Origin: Phallusia mammillata | Taxonomy: Eukaryota > Chordata > Ascidiacea > Phlebobranchia > Ascidiidae | DNA length: 64,000 nucleotides | NCBI GenBank assembly: GCA_003260075.1 | Contig: QLIY01000075.1 | Coordinates: 62,001 to 126,000, forward strand | Direction of reading: 5' to 3' | In this document: piece by piece, positions 52,174 through 64,000 of the stretch | Layout: each line of letters begins with the position of its first letter | Position numbering within the stretch: position 1 is the first letter of the stretch | Translations under genes and position numbers: made by a program | The notes under the pieces: generated by a model | What the model was told of the DNA's origin: nothing | What the model saw: only the letters and a program-made list of their open reading frames with translations | Databases searched by the model: none

Positions 52174-52225
52174 TATCGATAAACCGTTTCGTGGCCTTTA
52201 TAAGCAAAAAGGTTCCCCACGCCTG
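51778..52225. mobile_element. hAT element with exact 8-bp target duplication
   Basis: CAGGGGTGGGGAACC at the left and GGTTCCCCACGCCTG at the right are inverted. GGTTAGAG flanks both sides exactly (51770-51777, 52226-52233). It contains the 49-C tract at 52124-52172. Confidence 0.9.
52124..52172. repeat. 49-base pure C tract
   Basis: Uninterrupted C run inside the nested hAT element. It is C-oriented like its neighbours at 49984, 52427 and 53142. Confidence 0.85.
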
Positions 52226-52356
52226 GGTTAGAGCAAGAGATAAAGCCCATTCTTTTTGAATCGGAAATAATATTGCTAGAACTAGCAAGGTTAACAATTT
52301 CATGTCCAAGACACGAGTTTTGCCCAACACCAAGGATATTTAGTAGGTTCAGTTAA

Positions 52357-52506
52357 GTTATATTTAGCGTACTACCTGAAAAGTTCCGGCGTACCACAGG
52401 TTGAGAAGTTGAGAACCACTGGTAGGCCCCCCCCCCCCGTTATATTTAGCGTACTACCTGAAAAGTTCCGGCGTACCACAGGTTGAAAAGTTGAGAACCA
52501 CTGGTA
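52357..52506. repeat. direct duplication across a 12-C run
   Basis: Copies at 52357-52424 and 52439-52506 differ at one base. C occupies 52427-52438. Confidence 0.85.
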
Positions 52507-52748
52507 CTGTTTCTAACTTCTACTGTCGACATCAGGCCTCATGTTTAACAATCATAATTTCTGTAATTTGATCACATTTAGAACTTGGTTGCATTTACCC
52601 AAGAACTTTATAGTTCACCACAAGTAAACGATTAGGATGAACTTGCTACTCAAAATTAGTTCTGTTCTTAATTTTTGTTGAAAACAACGAGATTTGGTAA
52701 GGCAAGCGTCAAACTACTGGATGGCGATTAACCGAAGCTTTCCATGTA

Positions 52749-52821
52749 GTTTCCGTAGTGTAGTGGTTATCACGTTCGCCTAACACGCGAAAGGTCCCCG
52801 GTTCGAGCCCGGGCGGAAACA
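52749..52821 (+). tRNA. tRNA-Val (anticodon AAC)
   Basis: A 73-nt cloverleaf: acceptor stem GTTTCCG paired with CGGAAAC, D arm AGTGTAGTGGTTATCAC with A-box, anticodon arm with loop CTAACAC giving AAC at its centre, and T arm CCCCGGTTCGAGCCCGGGC with B-box, then discriminator A. A run of seven T starts four bases later and would end RNA polymerase III transcription. There is no intron. All stems pair well, so it should be functional, unlike the SINE heads. Confidence 0.95.
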
Positions 52822-53060
52822 AACTTTTTTTGGCGGAGATTTGAAAACGACCGTTGTTGTTTGCAACTAATCAGAGGGATTCCCTACTTTCGGTGGTAAC
52901 CTTTCAAGTAGTTTCCGTGAAACAAGGTGAAAACAAAGACCGAATTAGACCCGTGGTTATGTATTGATTAGTTGCAGACAGCCGTTCATTGACTAGATCA
53001 GTGGTCGGCAACCGCCGGTTAGCGGTCCGGCATCGGTCCGTGAGGATTTTTTAGGTCGAA

Positions 53061-53218
53061 TGCTATAAAACATTTTGTCCATGTATCCTGGGGATGATAA
53101 ACTAATTTAAGCGTTTTCATTATTAACTAGAAGGGTGGCTTCCCCCCCCCCTGCTATAAAACATTTTGTCCATGTATCCTGGGGATGATAAACTAATTTT
53201 TGGCGTTTTCATTGGTAA
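53061..53218. repeat. direct duplication across a 10-C run
   Basis: Copies of TGCTATAAAACATTTTGTCC and onward at 53061 and 53152, separated by C at 53142-53151. Confidence 0.85.
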
Positions 53219-53638
53219 ATAGGCTAGTTTTTTGAAGACCGGTCCGTGATAAAATTTCACTTTCAAAAACGGTCCGCAGTGCAAAAAAGGTTGCCGACCC
53301 CTGAAATAGAAGAACTCGCGGAAATTGTTCTACGGTTTATGGTCCTACAAGTAAAGAATCTATTATTAAAATCTTGGAGAATGTAGTTGTTTTTTCAATG
53401 CGCATTGAATGTTAAAATAAAGGTGTACTTACAGGTGCTTGTTACGTTGTGCAGTTCTTTAATGGTTGTTAGGTTTGGTGATTGTCTCTGTCGGGTTAAG
53501 GCACTTTGATTTGCTCGGCCATAGAAATAAACTCAACTCTACATTTTAGGCTACACATTAAAAAATAGACAAAGGTTTGTGACTTCAACACACTATAATG
53601 GAAAGATCTAATACTGGTAACAAAAAAGGTTCGAACAT

Positions 53639-53896
53639 TTGCTTGAAGGTAACGTTATTTCGCCGGAAAGTCAACTTGATATTTGTGCTGGAGAAACTGA
53701 GGTACCAGTAGTAAAACATCCATCGGACAGTGCTGTGGTAGGACCTTCAAACATGGTAAGACGTGCAAGAAAGGCTGCAGGAAAGTTTCGGGGCAACATG
53801 AAACTCCTTGGGTCGTCAAGTGAACATAAGAACGCCGGAAGAGTCGAATTTCAACCGGTAAATGAAAAACGTCCTTTGTTAAACATCAAAATTAAC
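53639..53896 (+). CDS. unrecognised coding fragment, cut by N gap
   Basis: An open frame of 86 codons (MLEGNVISPESQ to NEKRPLLNIKIN) reads into the gap at 53897. Its composition (charged, RRARKAAGKFRG, few stop-like codons) is more protein-like than its surroundings, and it sits between the ends of the hAT-like element 52999-54471. I do not recognise the protein. After the gap, in whatever frame, only low-complexity Lys/Asn-rich sequence follows. It could be an exon carried by the transposon, part of its transposase gene, or chance. Confidence 0.3.
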
Positions 53897-54274
53897 NNNN
53901 NNNNNNNNNNNNNNNNNNNNNNNNNNNNNNNNNNNNNNNNNNNNNNNNNNNNNNNNNNNNNNNNNNNNNNNNNNNNNNNNNNNNNNNNNNNNNNNNNNNN
54001 NNNNNNNNNNNNNNNNNNNNNNNNNNNNNNNNNNNNNNNNNNNNNNNNNNNNNNNNNNNNNNNNNNNNNNNNNNNNNNNNNNNNNNNNNNNNNNNNNNNN
54101 NNNNNNNNNNNNNNNNNNNNNNNNNNNNNNNNNNNNNNNNNNNNNNNNNNNNNNNNNNNNNNNNNNNNNNNNNNNNNNNNNNNNNNNNNNNNNNNNNNNN
54201 NNNNNNNNNNNNNNNNNNNNNNNNNNNNNNNNNNNNNNNNNNNNNNNNNNNNNNNNNNNNNNNNNNNNNNNNNN
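53897..54274. other. assembly gap (378 N)
   Basis: Unknown sequence. The homopolymer joins are C-oriented to its left and G-oriented to its right, suggesting a contig orientation change here. Confidence 0.99.
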
Positions 54275-54479
54275 ACATTTGATGGAAAAACGAGTCGGAC
54301 AAACTTTGGGAAGAAAACAAAAGAAAAAAACAAAAACAATTCGAGTAAAATCAATATGTGTCCCCTTCAGGGAAGGGGACCCATAAAAATCTGTTGTTTT
54401 TTAAAGACCGGTCCGCGATAAAATTTTAGTTTCAAAACGGTCCGCAGTGCAAAAAAGGTTGCCAGCCCCTGGATTAGAT

Positions 54480-55235
54480 CAATGTGCAGTTGTTTCCCTA
54501 AGTGACTCATTCTGTAAACATTGCTTTCGAACCTAATTTGGCTGTATGAAAAAATGTTCTGGTGTCCAAAAGTTGGTCCGTAAACAACTCTAAACCAAAC
54601 AGATAAAGTTCGATTGGACGAGCAATAAATAATGAGTGTCTTAGACTTAGAACAAAAATCTCTCTGGTTTAATAGACTGTATAATTACCTATTGAACAAA
54701 AGGGACTGAAAAACTTCGTGCACTGTTTGGGGGGGGGGCCCATAATTACCTATTGAACAAAAGGGACTGAAAAACTTCGTGCACTGTTTGACTGTACATG
54801 AACTCAATCCGGCCAATGAAAATTACAGATTTTGTAGATCGGCGTCTTGTTGTAGTGGTGTAATTGAGGGCAGGCTATTAAAATGCATACTTGTCAGCAA
54901 CAAAACGGGGTAAATTACACTGCTGTGTAAAAGGAAATGGACAGAAAATAAGTATTGGGTGACTTGCTTCTTCATTTTCGATGCAGTGACGATAAGATTT
55001 TGTGTTAAATGCAACAAATCGCTAAAACCAAAGTCTTGAGGCCACCAGCAACCTTGAGAATACCGGAGATGGCAGTACACGAAAATCTTTGAATAATCTT
55101 ACGCTAGGTAGTGTAACGGCTAATCAAAAACATTTTGGATGTAAACAATAATACTGACGAATTTGAACAAACAAAAATGAACAAAACATCTTGCATCAGA
55201 ATTATACAAGCTTCAAACATAAGCGGGGCTCATTG
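54480..55235. other. non-coding, no gene seen
   Basis: Contains the duplicated 49-bp segment at 54681-54790. No coding region is supported. Confidence 0.45.
54681..54790. repeat. direct duplication across a 10-G run
   Basis: The 49-bp copies at 54681 and 54742 are identical as far as seen. G occupies 54729-54738, followed by CCC. Confidence 0.85.
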
Positions 55236-55290
55236 CTCCCATGACGTCACAAATGCAAGGGCACCGGAAGTGTGACGTCACCATTGCGTA
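55236..55290. promoter_or_regulatory. ETS/CRE composite, promoter-like
   Basis: Two CREB/ATF sites (TGACGTCA) about 30 bp apart flank CACCGGAAGTG, a strong ETS match. This combination marks many housekeeping promoters. No transcript start is identifiable; the nearest candidate coding sequence is the - strand frame at 55919-56155. Confidence 0.4.
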
Positions 55291-55496
55291 AACAGATTTC
55301 GCAATTTCCCCTCGAAATACATCTTGGTTTTGTGTTTTGCTAATAAATCAATTTTATAATTTGCTTGCTTCTTCCTGCAAAGTAAAAAAACACGTTACAT
55401 TTATCAGCCAATTAGATGATTAACACACACGGAGAGCAGGGTTACATTAGGTCAAACTAGGTGACCTTTATGGTCAGAAAAGTAAACTTGTTTTAA

Positions 55497-55915
55497 TCAG
55501 ATTCAGTATAATGACTCCAGTGGGCCTGGCGTACTATGGTTTATATACAGGATGGCCATACCGTCCTTATTTCTGAGATTTGTCCTTATTTTGAAGACAA
55601 TGTCTTTGAAGAATGTATTGTCCTTATTTCTAAGAAATGTTCTTCTTTTTGACTTGCGTCCTTATTTTGTCTCATTTTTAAGAATTACAAGTCAAATACT
55701 GTTTCGTCAAAATGTAAAAGCAAACCTAGACCTGATCAGCCGTGAGATGCACGTTTTTTACGAACAAGAAGTTGCTGGAACCGATTGTTTTTAGCAAAAA
55801 TATAACAAAAGTATGGCATATGATATGTTATGGCTCGTATAAATGTAAAGATTGGGGTCCATGTCGATGGCAACCCTGTGTATATATGAGTATGCCTTTG
55901 GTCGCTGAACGTCCG
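55497..55915 (+). mobile_element. SINE body split by a hAT insertion
   Basis: The left part (GGGCCTGGCGTACTATGGTT) and the right part (TATGAGTATGCCTTTGGTCGC) are continuous in other SINE copies such as 30276-30425. The hAT-like element 55548-55878 separates them. Confidence 0.75.
55548..55878. mobile_element. hAT-like MITE, CAGGGTTG family, inverted
   Basis: Its right end CGATGGCAACCCTG and inner GTCCTTATTT phrases mark it as the 12877-13242 family in opposite orientation. Flanks TTTATATA and TGTATATA are an 8-bp duplication with one change. Confidence 0.85.
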
Positions 55916-55918
55916 CAC

Positions 55919-56155
55919 CTGGATTTTGAAAGACGATGACGTCACAGGTTTTGACGTAGTAACTTTCTCGTCATCAGTATGTGTGGATTCAGGATCTGAA
56001 GAACTGCCGACCTCTGTTGCCCCGGAAACCGAAGTGTCAGTACCTAAAAAATCATCTTTTTCAATTTTGCTTAAATTGATACAGGACGCGTTTTTTGCAA
56101 CATAGTTTTTTTCGGTGCAATTTGCAGCAGTATTTGTGTAAATCAACATAAACAC
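55919..56155 (-). CDS. possible - strand exon(s), unrecognised
   Basis: An open frame from ATG at 56155 runs to at least 55919. Inside it an acceptor (GATTTTTTAG at 56044) and a CAG/GTGCGG donor at 55919 would define an exon of 125 nt coding TDTSVSGATEVGSSSDPE and then a Thr/Asp/Ser-rich stretch. The style resembles the linker exons of the UIM gene at 61 kb, whose stop codon separates them. The frame beyond 55919 enters the SINE. I cannot name it. Confidence 0.3.
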
Positions 56156-56501
56156 TGCAAAGTGCCAAACTATATATTGTTGTCATTTGTTACCGTTTTG
56201 TTACAGAATTTGAAAACCATATTAACGGAAAAAAGAAAAAAAATGTGTTTTTTTGTATCATATCAACATGTCAATTGGCATGGATTTGGGGTTGTTAAAA
56301 CAGCACCGTTTTTCTTTCCGTCTGTTACAACACTGAATAGTGTTATAGTTGTACTAATAAGTATAAAGTAAGCAGTGTAGACATGCTGTGCCTTATATTA
56401 CCCAACTATGGTATATTTACACAATTATCCAAAAATTGACAATCAGAAGTCACCACGATGGCCACAACCGCTGTATTCGCAAGGATAAACATGAGATATA
56501 A

Positions 56502-56670
56502 GCAGTGGTGGGATTCAGCCGGTTCGCACCGGTTCTAAAGAACTGTCTCTCGATATTTTATAAGATCAGCGAACCGGTTAGCATTACTGGTTACTGTCAA
56601 TTGACTTTTTTGTAACATAAATATTACTTTTGTGATAGAACCGACTGAGAAAAATTTGAATCCCACCGAG
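56502..56670. mobile_element. 169-bp hAT-like MITE
   Basis: GCAGTGGTGGGATTCAGCC at the left and TTTGAATCCCACCGAG at the right form inverted ends. AGATATAA is exactly duplicated at 56494-56501 and 56671-56678. Confidence 0.8.
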
Positions 56671-56884
56671 AGATATAAATAAACCGGGGATTTATAGAAG
56701 CTAGGTTTTATCAGCATAGATTACGCATACGCAATCCCGGCCAAACCTACCGACTTTTAAAGGCGTATTGAGTTTATTTGAAAATCTAAATAAACAAGAC
56801 AAAATTCGATACTGTATTATGGCTTTGCGGCTTATATAAGCAACAAATAAGTGGTCAGTTTTATTTTTTACTTTAAGTAGGCCA

Positions 56885-57285
56885 GAGTTCGGGCCGGGCT
56901 TTTAGGGTCGGATTCGGGCTTGGGTTTTGAACAAAAGCTTGATTCGGGCCCGACTTCACACTTCGCATAATTTTTGCTGCATTTTCATCTACTTACGAGC
57001 CTGCTTGAGATTTGGTTTCATAAACACAGTAAACCTAGGTTAAACCAGATTCGGTTAATCCTGAACTTCGCCTAATTCAGACAAAACTTGAGGCACACAT
57101 GATTTGTAATGTGGTAAGACTTTAACTAATCGAAATCGGTTAATCCAGGTCTTCGCCATAGCTGGACAAATTTGGTGGTTCAAACGGGTCCGGATTAACC
57201 AAGGTTTAAAATACATCAGTCTGGGGGCGGGTTTCGGGCTTGTACCATCGGGTTCAGTCCTCTAAATCCAACCCTACTTACAACT
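56885..57285. repeat. GC-rich GGGCCCG repeat with nested MITE
   Basis: The ends CAGAGTTCGGGCCGGGC and CCCTACTTACAACTCT, and inner phrases such as CGGGCTTGGGTTT, recur inverted in the element at 59829-60312. The pogo-like MITE 57027-57212 lies inside it. Confidence 0.6.
57027..57212. mobile_element. pogo-like MITE, nested
   Basis: Begins CAGTAAACCTAGGTTAAACC and ends CCGGATTAACCAAGGTTT, with the family's inner phrase TGATTTGTAATGTGGTAAGA. Confidence 0.75.
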
Positions 57286-58366
57286 CTTCAAGTGATATTT
57301 ACTTGAAGTTTGTACGCCACAAATTTAGGGATACTTGACAACATACATGGTAGGCGTAGTAATTGTACTGCGGTAGGAAGCAAAAGCAATTGACATCGCA
57401 CCCACATGCGACACGAACCATTGTGATTTAAAGAGGCCGATTACAATATAACAGGAATGTCAAGTGTTTAAAATGTCACCAATAGCACTTAAGGAAACCC
57501 AAGCTGCTAACCTTAAGTTTGGCGGTTTTAGTGTTTGCTAACCGTAATATGGCGATGGTTTACTTTTTAAGACTCAAATCAACATATTAATGATTATATA
57601 GAGGCCATAGGCGTGGAGACGCTATTTACACGGTAAAATTTGTAAATTTCTACAAAAAACACACACAAAGGACATAAAAAAGATTTTTCAGTTATGTAGC
57701 GGGTGCGCTTGAGAAAGTACTGAGCCTTTTGTATATGGCTAAACCCTTGTTTATAGACGGTTGCAATGCTTTCGTAGCGAAATATACATTTGTCAAGTGT
57801 GGCCCACTGAATAAAGGTCACGTAGCCAACAAATATATTCAAATTTTCAATAAAGCTTCAACGCCCCGCTAAACTTTTTTAGCGGAGTGTTAACAATGTG
57901 GCTGGAGTTATTGGCAAATTTTACTGGTAGTTGTTCACTTAAAGTAACAGTGATTAGTATGCAAAAAAGTACAGACGACTGGATATATATACAGGTCCTT
58001 CTAACCATGCTAACTGTATTTGGCCTATCTGTGGTAAAGGCTGCAAGCCATTTGTATATTGTAAGAGAGGAGAAAAACTTTATGGGAACTGCAAAGAATT
58101 GGGAATGATCCCAAAATCGATTTGCAAAACTTCACGATGTCACAGAGAAGTGAATTATTTCAGGGTTTTGAATGCGTTTGTTTTATTGATTAGTGGTTCA
58201 AACTTAGTGTTTCAGTCCAGCAAGACGCCATATTTAACCTTTAAACTATATAAGCTAAGCGATTAACCACAGAAAAAAAGCTAAGTGGCCGTTTGCTGGA
58301 CCTGACCTAATGTCCAATAGCCCTAAAACGCCTTGTTCAAGACCAATTGTCTATTGTGTTTGTTGT
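57286..58366. other. non-coding, no gene seen
   Basis: AT-rich with only short random frames. Confidence 0.45.
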
Positions 58367-58393
58367 GGGGGGGGGGGGGGGGGGGGGGGGGGG
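58367..58393. repeat. 27-base pure G tract
   Basis: Directly precedes copy 1 of the duplication at 58394-59169, just as the 10-G run precedes copy 2. Confidence 0.85.
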
Positions 58394-59169
58394 AAACTCT
58401 GCACAGGACCTCAAAAATGTCACTTTTAAAATTTACCTGTAACAGGATAAAGCAAAAAACGTCAGTGTATCGTATCACTGGGCCTGAAAGCAAACGGAAC
58501 CACTTGGTAGTTATGTGGCCCATCTGAACGCACACATGCGTGAAGTGACATTGTGTTGGCTGCCTTTTGATCTATTGGAAGTTATTCAACTGAAGAGCTG
58601 TTTAAAACTTGAGTGTGGTCAATATGTCAAGTGGTGGTTTGGTCCTAGTATTTGTTATCAAGTCAGTAAATGTGGTTGGATCATGGTTTTAGGCAAAGAC
58701 CCCAGCTATGAATCATGTCTTAAAACATACGATAAAAAAACTTTAAATCTAAAAAAAACATGAGGGGGGGGGGCAACTCTGCACGAAACCAAAAATGTCA
58801 CTTTTAGAATTTACCTATACCAAGATAAAGCAGAAAAGTTCAGTGTATCGTTTCACTGGTCCTGAAAGCAAATGGAACCACTAGGTAGTCATGTGGTCCA
58901 TATGAACGCACACATGCGTGAAGTGACATTGCGTTGGTTGCCTTTTGATCTATTGGGAGTTATTCAACTGGAGAGCTGTTTAAAACTTGAGTGTGGTCAA
59001 TATGTCAAGTGGTACACACAAGCGGTTTGGTCCTAGTATTTGTTATCAAGTCAGTAAATGTGGTTTGTAGGACTATTTGGAAAATGGATCATGATTTTAG
59101 GCAAACACCCCAGCTATGAATCTTGTCTTAAAACATACGATAAAAAAACTTTAAATCTAAAAAAAACAT
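58394..59169. repeat. largest direct duplication across a 10-G run
   Basis: Copies at 58394-58763 and 58774-59169 are about 93-95% identical with base changes and two small insertions. G occupies 58764-58773. Both copies are preceded by a G run. Confidence 0.88.
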
Positions 59170-59292
59170 GAATTTGCTTGTAATCTAAGAAATGTACTAG
59201 TCCAAAATACGTTTTCACTATTATAGTAGAATAAAGTAATGCTTTTAAACCCACTACTTATACTTGCTCTTTCAAATGAACAAGTTTTAGAC

Positions 59293-59520
59293 CAGTGGTT
59301 TCCAACCAGTTGAATTAAGCCAGTGAAATTTACTTTAATATGCACATGTGGTTTATAGATAGACTTTTCAGCTTTGGGAATATGACCTGTGAAGTTGACA
59401 AAAGACCCGATTTTAATTATCTTTGCAAGGTTTAGCATCTGCTATGTAGTTTATTGGGAGGAACAAAAACGTTTTGAATTGTTAAGGGGGGGAATTATCA
59501 AAAAAGGTTGGGAACCACTG
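59293..59520. mobile_element. 228-bp hAT-like MITE
   Basis: CAGTGGTTTCCAACC and GGTTGGGAACCACTG are inverted ends. TTTTAGAC and TTTCAGAC flank it as an 8-bp duplication with one change. Confidence 0.85.
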
Positions 59521-59770
59521 TTTCAGACTATTATAGAGAAAATATTTTATAAAGTGAAAACTAATAATACAGTAATACCAAGTTTACAACTCAAAACGAC
59601 ACTCTCAGGCGCATTACGTCACAAAACGTGCAAAGTGGATTGCGGTTATGACGTCATAAGTGCTAGAAAGCCACCTTTTTAAGTGTAGGGCAACAAACAA
59701 GCACTTAAAATGTAGGTAATTTGTTCCACAATGTGGTAAAATTTTCTACGATCAATTACTTCGACATTTT

Positions 59771-60017
59771 GCCTTCGGGCAGTAGCGACATTTCGGTCTT
59801 TTGTACTGCGTCGCTTGCTTGTGAAGTAGAGTTGTCAAGGGGTCTGAAATTTAGGCCCGAACCCGAAAGTACAAGCCCGAAACCGGGGGGGGGGATCACT
59901 TTGCCTTCGGGCAGTAGCGACATTTAGGTCTTTTGTACTGTGTCGCTTGCTTGTGAAGTAGAGTTGTAAAGGGGTCTGAAATTTAGGCCCGAACCCGAAA
60001 GTACAAGCCCGAAACCC
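59771..60017. repeat. direct duplication across a 10-G run
   Basis: Copies at 59771-59884 and 59901-60017 differ at about four bases. G occupies 59885-59894. The duplicated part includes the left end of the GC-rich repeat. Confidence 0.85.
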
Positions 60018-60312
60018 GTCCGAATCCAAATCGTTTTCAAAAGCCCGTTTAGGCCCTAAAGTTTGATTGAAAGGTCCATATATTGAAGCCTCTGGAAAGC
60101 ACAAGACAACAAACATGATAGACAATAATGGACAATTGGTCTTAAAACGCGTTTTAGGGCTGTTTGACTTGAGGTCAGGTCTAGTAACTGGCTACTTAGC
60201 TAGTTTAATGTATCCAAAACATACTGACACAAAGGGTAATGTCAGGCCTGTATCAAGCCCGTTTTTATAAGAAACCTAAGCCCGAACCCAACCCGGTCCG
60301 ACTTACAACTCT
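59829..60312. repeat. GC-rich GGGCCCG repeat, second copy
   Basis: AGAGTTGT at the left and ACTTACAACTCT at the right are inverted ends; inner CCCGAACCCGAAAG and AAGCCCGAACCCAACCCGG match the inverse of the 56885 copy. Confidence 0.6.
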
Positions 60313-61062
60313 GTTTTAAAGTATATCCCGCTATGACAGTTGGCTTTATGTTAAGGCCTGTCATTTTTAATAGCCCCGAGGCTAGATCGGTTAATCTTTG
60401 TCCTCTCATGTGCCAAGGTCATATGAGGCTGTGACGTAATGACAGTTTTCAAGTTGTGTGCAAAATTGAAACATAACAAGATTTTTTTTAATTTTTCTGT
60501 GGATTGTGGGTAAATGAATAGGCCAATTAGGAAAGAATATGATAAACATTTTCGTTTACCTTACTATCAGCTGTAAAAAATAAACCCTACCTAAAGCAAA
60601 GTCCTTGGCCCCAAAAAGAAACAACCGATGTTCGACAAAAAAACAAACAAAGTACAACCCATCATGGAAATATAGTTTTTTAGACCTTGATATATGGCAG
60701 TGGTTCCCAATCGGAAGGAATTCGTCGCAAGGTAAAAATTTGTGAGGAAAGGGGGAGTAATTTACTTTAAATTTTTACATGAGAATTGTGAATAGAGACT
60801 TTAGGTATGGGAATATAACCTCTCAAGTTGATTTCGTCGAAAAAGGTTGAGAACCACTGGCTTAGAGTAAACGTAGTTTTACACCCATGTCTTCTAGAGT
60901 CTTACATTAAGGTTGGTGATTATAATTAGAACTATACACACGCGTGCCTTTATCTTTGTAAACAGCCCGTGGCGCTTAATGGAACAGATAAACCACATAA
61001 CCGTATAATATGGCATACAGTATAGCAGTCACGACCACCATCAGCTGACTGACAATAACCTT
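60313..61062. other. non-coding 3' of the UIM gene
   Basis: Includes the hAT-like MITE 60698-60859; otherwise presumably the 3' UTR of the - strand gene and intergenic DNA. Confidence 0.4.
60698..60859. mobile_element. 162-bp hAT-like MITE
   Basis: CAGTGGTTCCCAATC at the left and AAGGTTGAGAACCACTG at the right are inverted ends. The flanking 8 bases do not match, so it is old or rearranged. Confidence 0.7.
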
Positions 61063-63490
<2,428 letters not shown>

Positions 63491-63491
<1 letters not shown>

Positions 63492-63884
63492 CTGGAAATA
63501 AACAGAGAAGTATTTATAGATAGACCAGTTTACATGCGTTGTGTTTGACAATGTACCCAACATTTCAAAATTATTATTGTATTTAGATGAGTATGTTAGA
63601 GATGTTATGCACTTTTAACCAATGGGAGAGACAAATTAACATATTTAACTAATAAATGCTAATTAAACACATATCTTTTAAGGGGGGGGGGAAACTGGAA
63701 ATAAACAGAGAAGTATTTATAGATAGACCAGTGTACATGCGTTGTGTTTGACAATGTACCCAGCATTTCAAAATTATAATTGTATTTAGATGAGTATGTT
63801 AGAGATGTTGTGCACTTTTAACCAATGGGAGAGACCAATTAACATATTTAACTAATAAATGCTAATTAAACACATATCTTTTAA
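63491..63884. repeat. direct duplication across a 10-G run
   Basis: Copies at about 63491-63681 and 63694-63884 differ at about six bases. G occupies 63682-63691. The duplicated part begins at the acceptor of the UIM exon, so a second copy of that acceptor is present at about 63697. Confidence 0.85.
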
Positions 63885-64000
63885 ATGAGATATTCAAGTG
63901 TAAACTAATTGCATTAGACACAGTTTAAACAATTGACATCATTTTCTACATACTGTTGACAACCAAAACACTGAACTAAATGCATTTTTCTGATGTACAA
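63885..64000. other. right edge, intron of the UIM gene
   Basis: AT-rich sequence with no exon seen; the - strand gene should continue beyond the edge. Confidence 0.4.

Larger units (their letters stand above)
51682..52503. mobile_element. hAT-type element carrying a nested hAT
   Basis: Degraded left end AGTGGTTCTCAACC and right end GTTGAGAACCACTG are inverted, and both inner arms carry GCGTACCAC phrases. It is split by another hAT at 51778-52225. Its right end is duplicated around a 12-C run. Confidence 0.7.
52999..54471. mobile_element. large hAT-like element spanning an N gap
   Basis: The left end CAGTGGTCGGCAACC is inverted to the right end GGTTGCCAGCCCCTG. Flanks GACTAGAT (52991-52998) and GATTAGAT (54472-54479) are an 8-bp target duplication with one change. 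A second right end, nearly identical, sits inside at 53229-53303. The interior includes the open frame at 53639 and 378 N, so it may hold a captured or transposase-related coding piece. Confidence 0.75.

Overview
This is AT-rich, intron-dense animal DNA. The layout and proteins fit a solitary ascidian of the Ciona type; the species is inferred, not proven. Three coding units can be supported. (1) A LIM-domain kinase (LIMK) gene runs from 18070 to 31179 on the + strand in 16 exons whose splice phases all join. (2) Six interleukin-17-like secreted cystine-knot cytokine genes or gene pieces flank it: two to its left (1885-3637 +, 5220-5478 -) and four to its right (36065-37790 +, 41409-42440 +, 45174-46084 -, 49311-51120 +). 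(3) The 3' part of a ubiquitin-interacting-motif protein gene lies on the - strand at 61063-63491 and runs off the right edge. There is also one tRNA-Val(AAC) gene at 52749-52821.

The IL-17-like genes share one architecture: a very short first coding exon (absent in one copy), a phase-0 intron, an exon for the signal peptide and propeptide, a phase-2 intron, and a last exon holding the whole cystine-knot domain ending in a variant of IPVACxC. This points to local duplication from one ancestor. Five have a TATA box; three of these have a consensus NF-kB/Rel site 60-150 bp upstream of the TATA box, and one more has a one-mismatch site. The first - strand copy (5220-5478) has only its last exon identifiable.

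The rest is intron and intergenic DNA full of small non-autonomous transposons: hAT-type elements with 8-bp target duplications, pogo-like MITEs flanked by TA, a tRNA-headed SINE concentrated in the 3' introns of LIMK, and a GC-rich repeat family. Several are nested in each other.

A striking technical pattern is that fourteen places carry a run of about 10 G (or C) between two near-identical direct copies of 50-390 bp, together with five longer pure G/C tracts of 27-99 bases. The C-oriented runs all fall between 49984 and 53151, just left of the N gap at 53897-54274. I read these as assembly joins between allelic contig ends. A related join with a single N at 18405 duplicates 253 bp of LIMK exon 1 and breaks its reading frame; removing one copy restores it.
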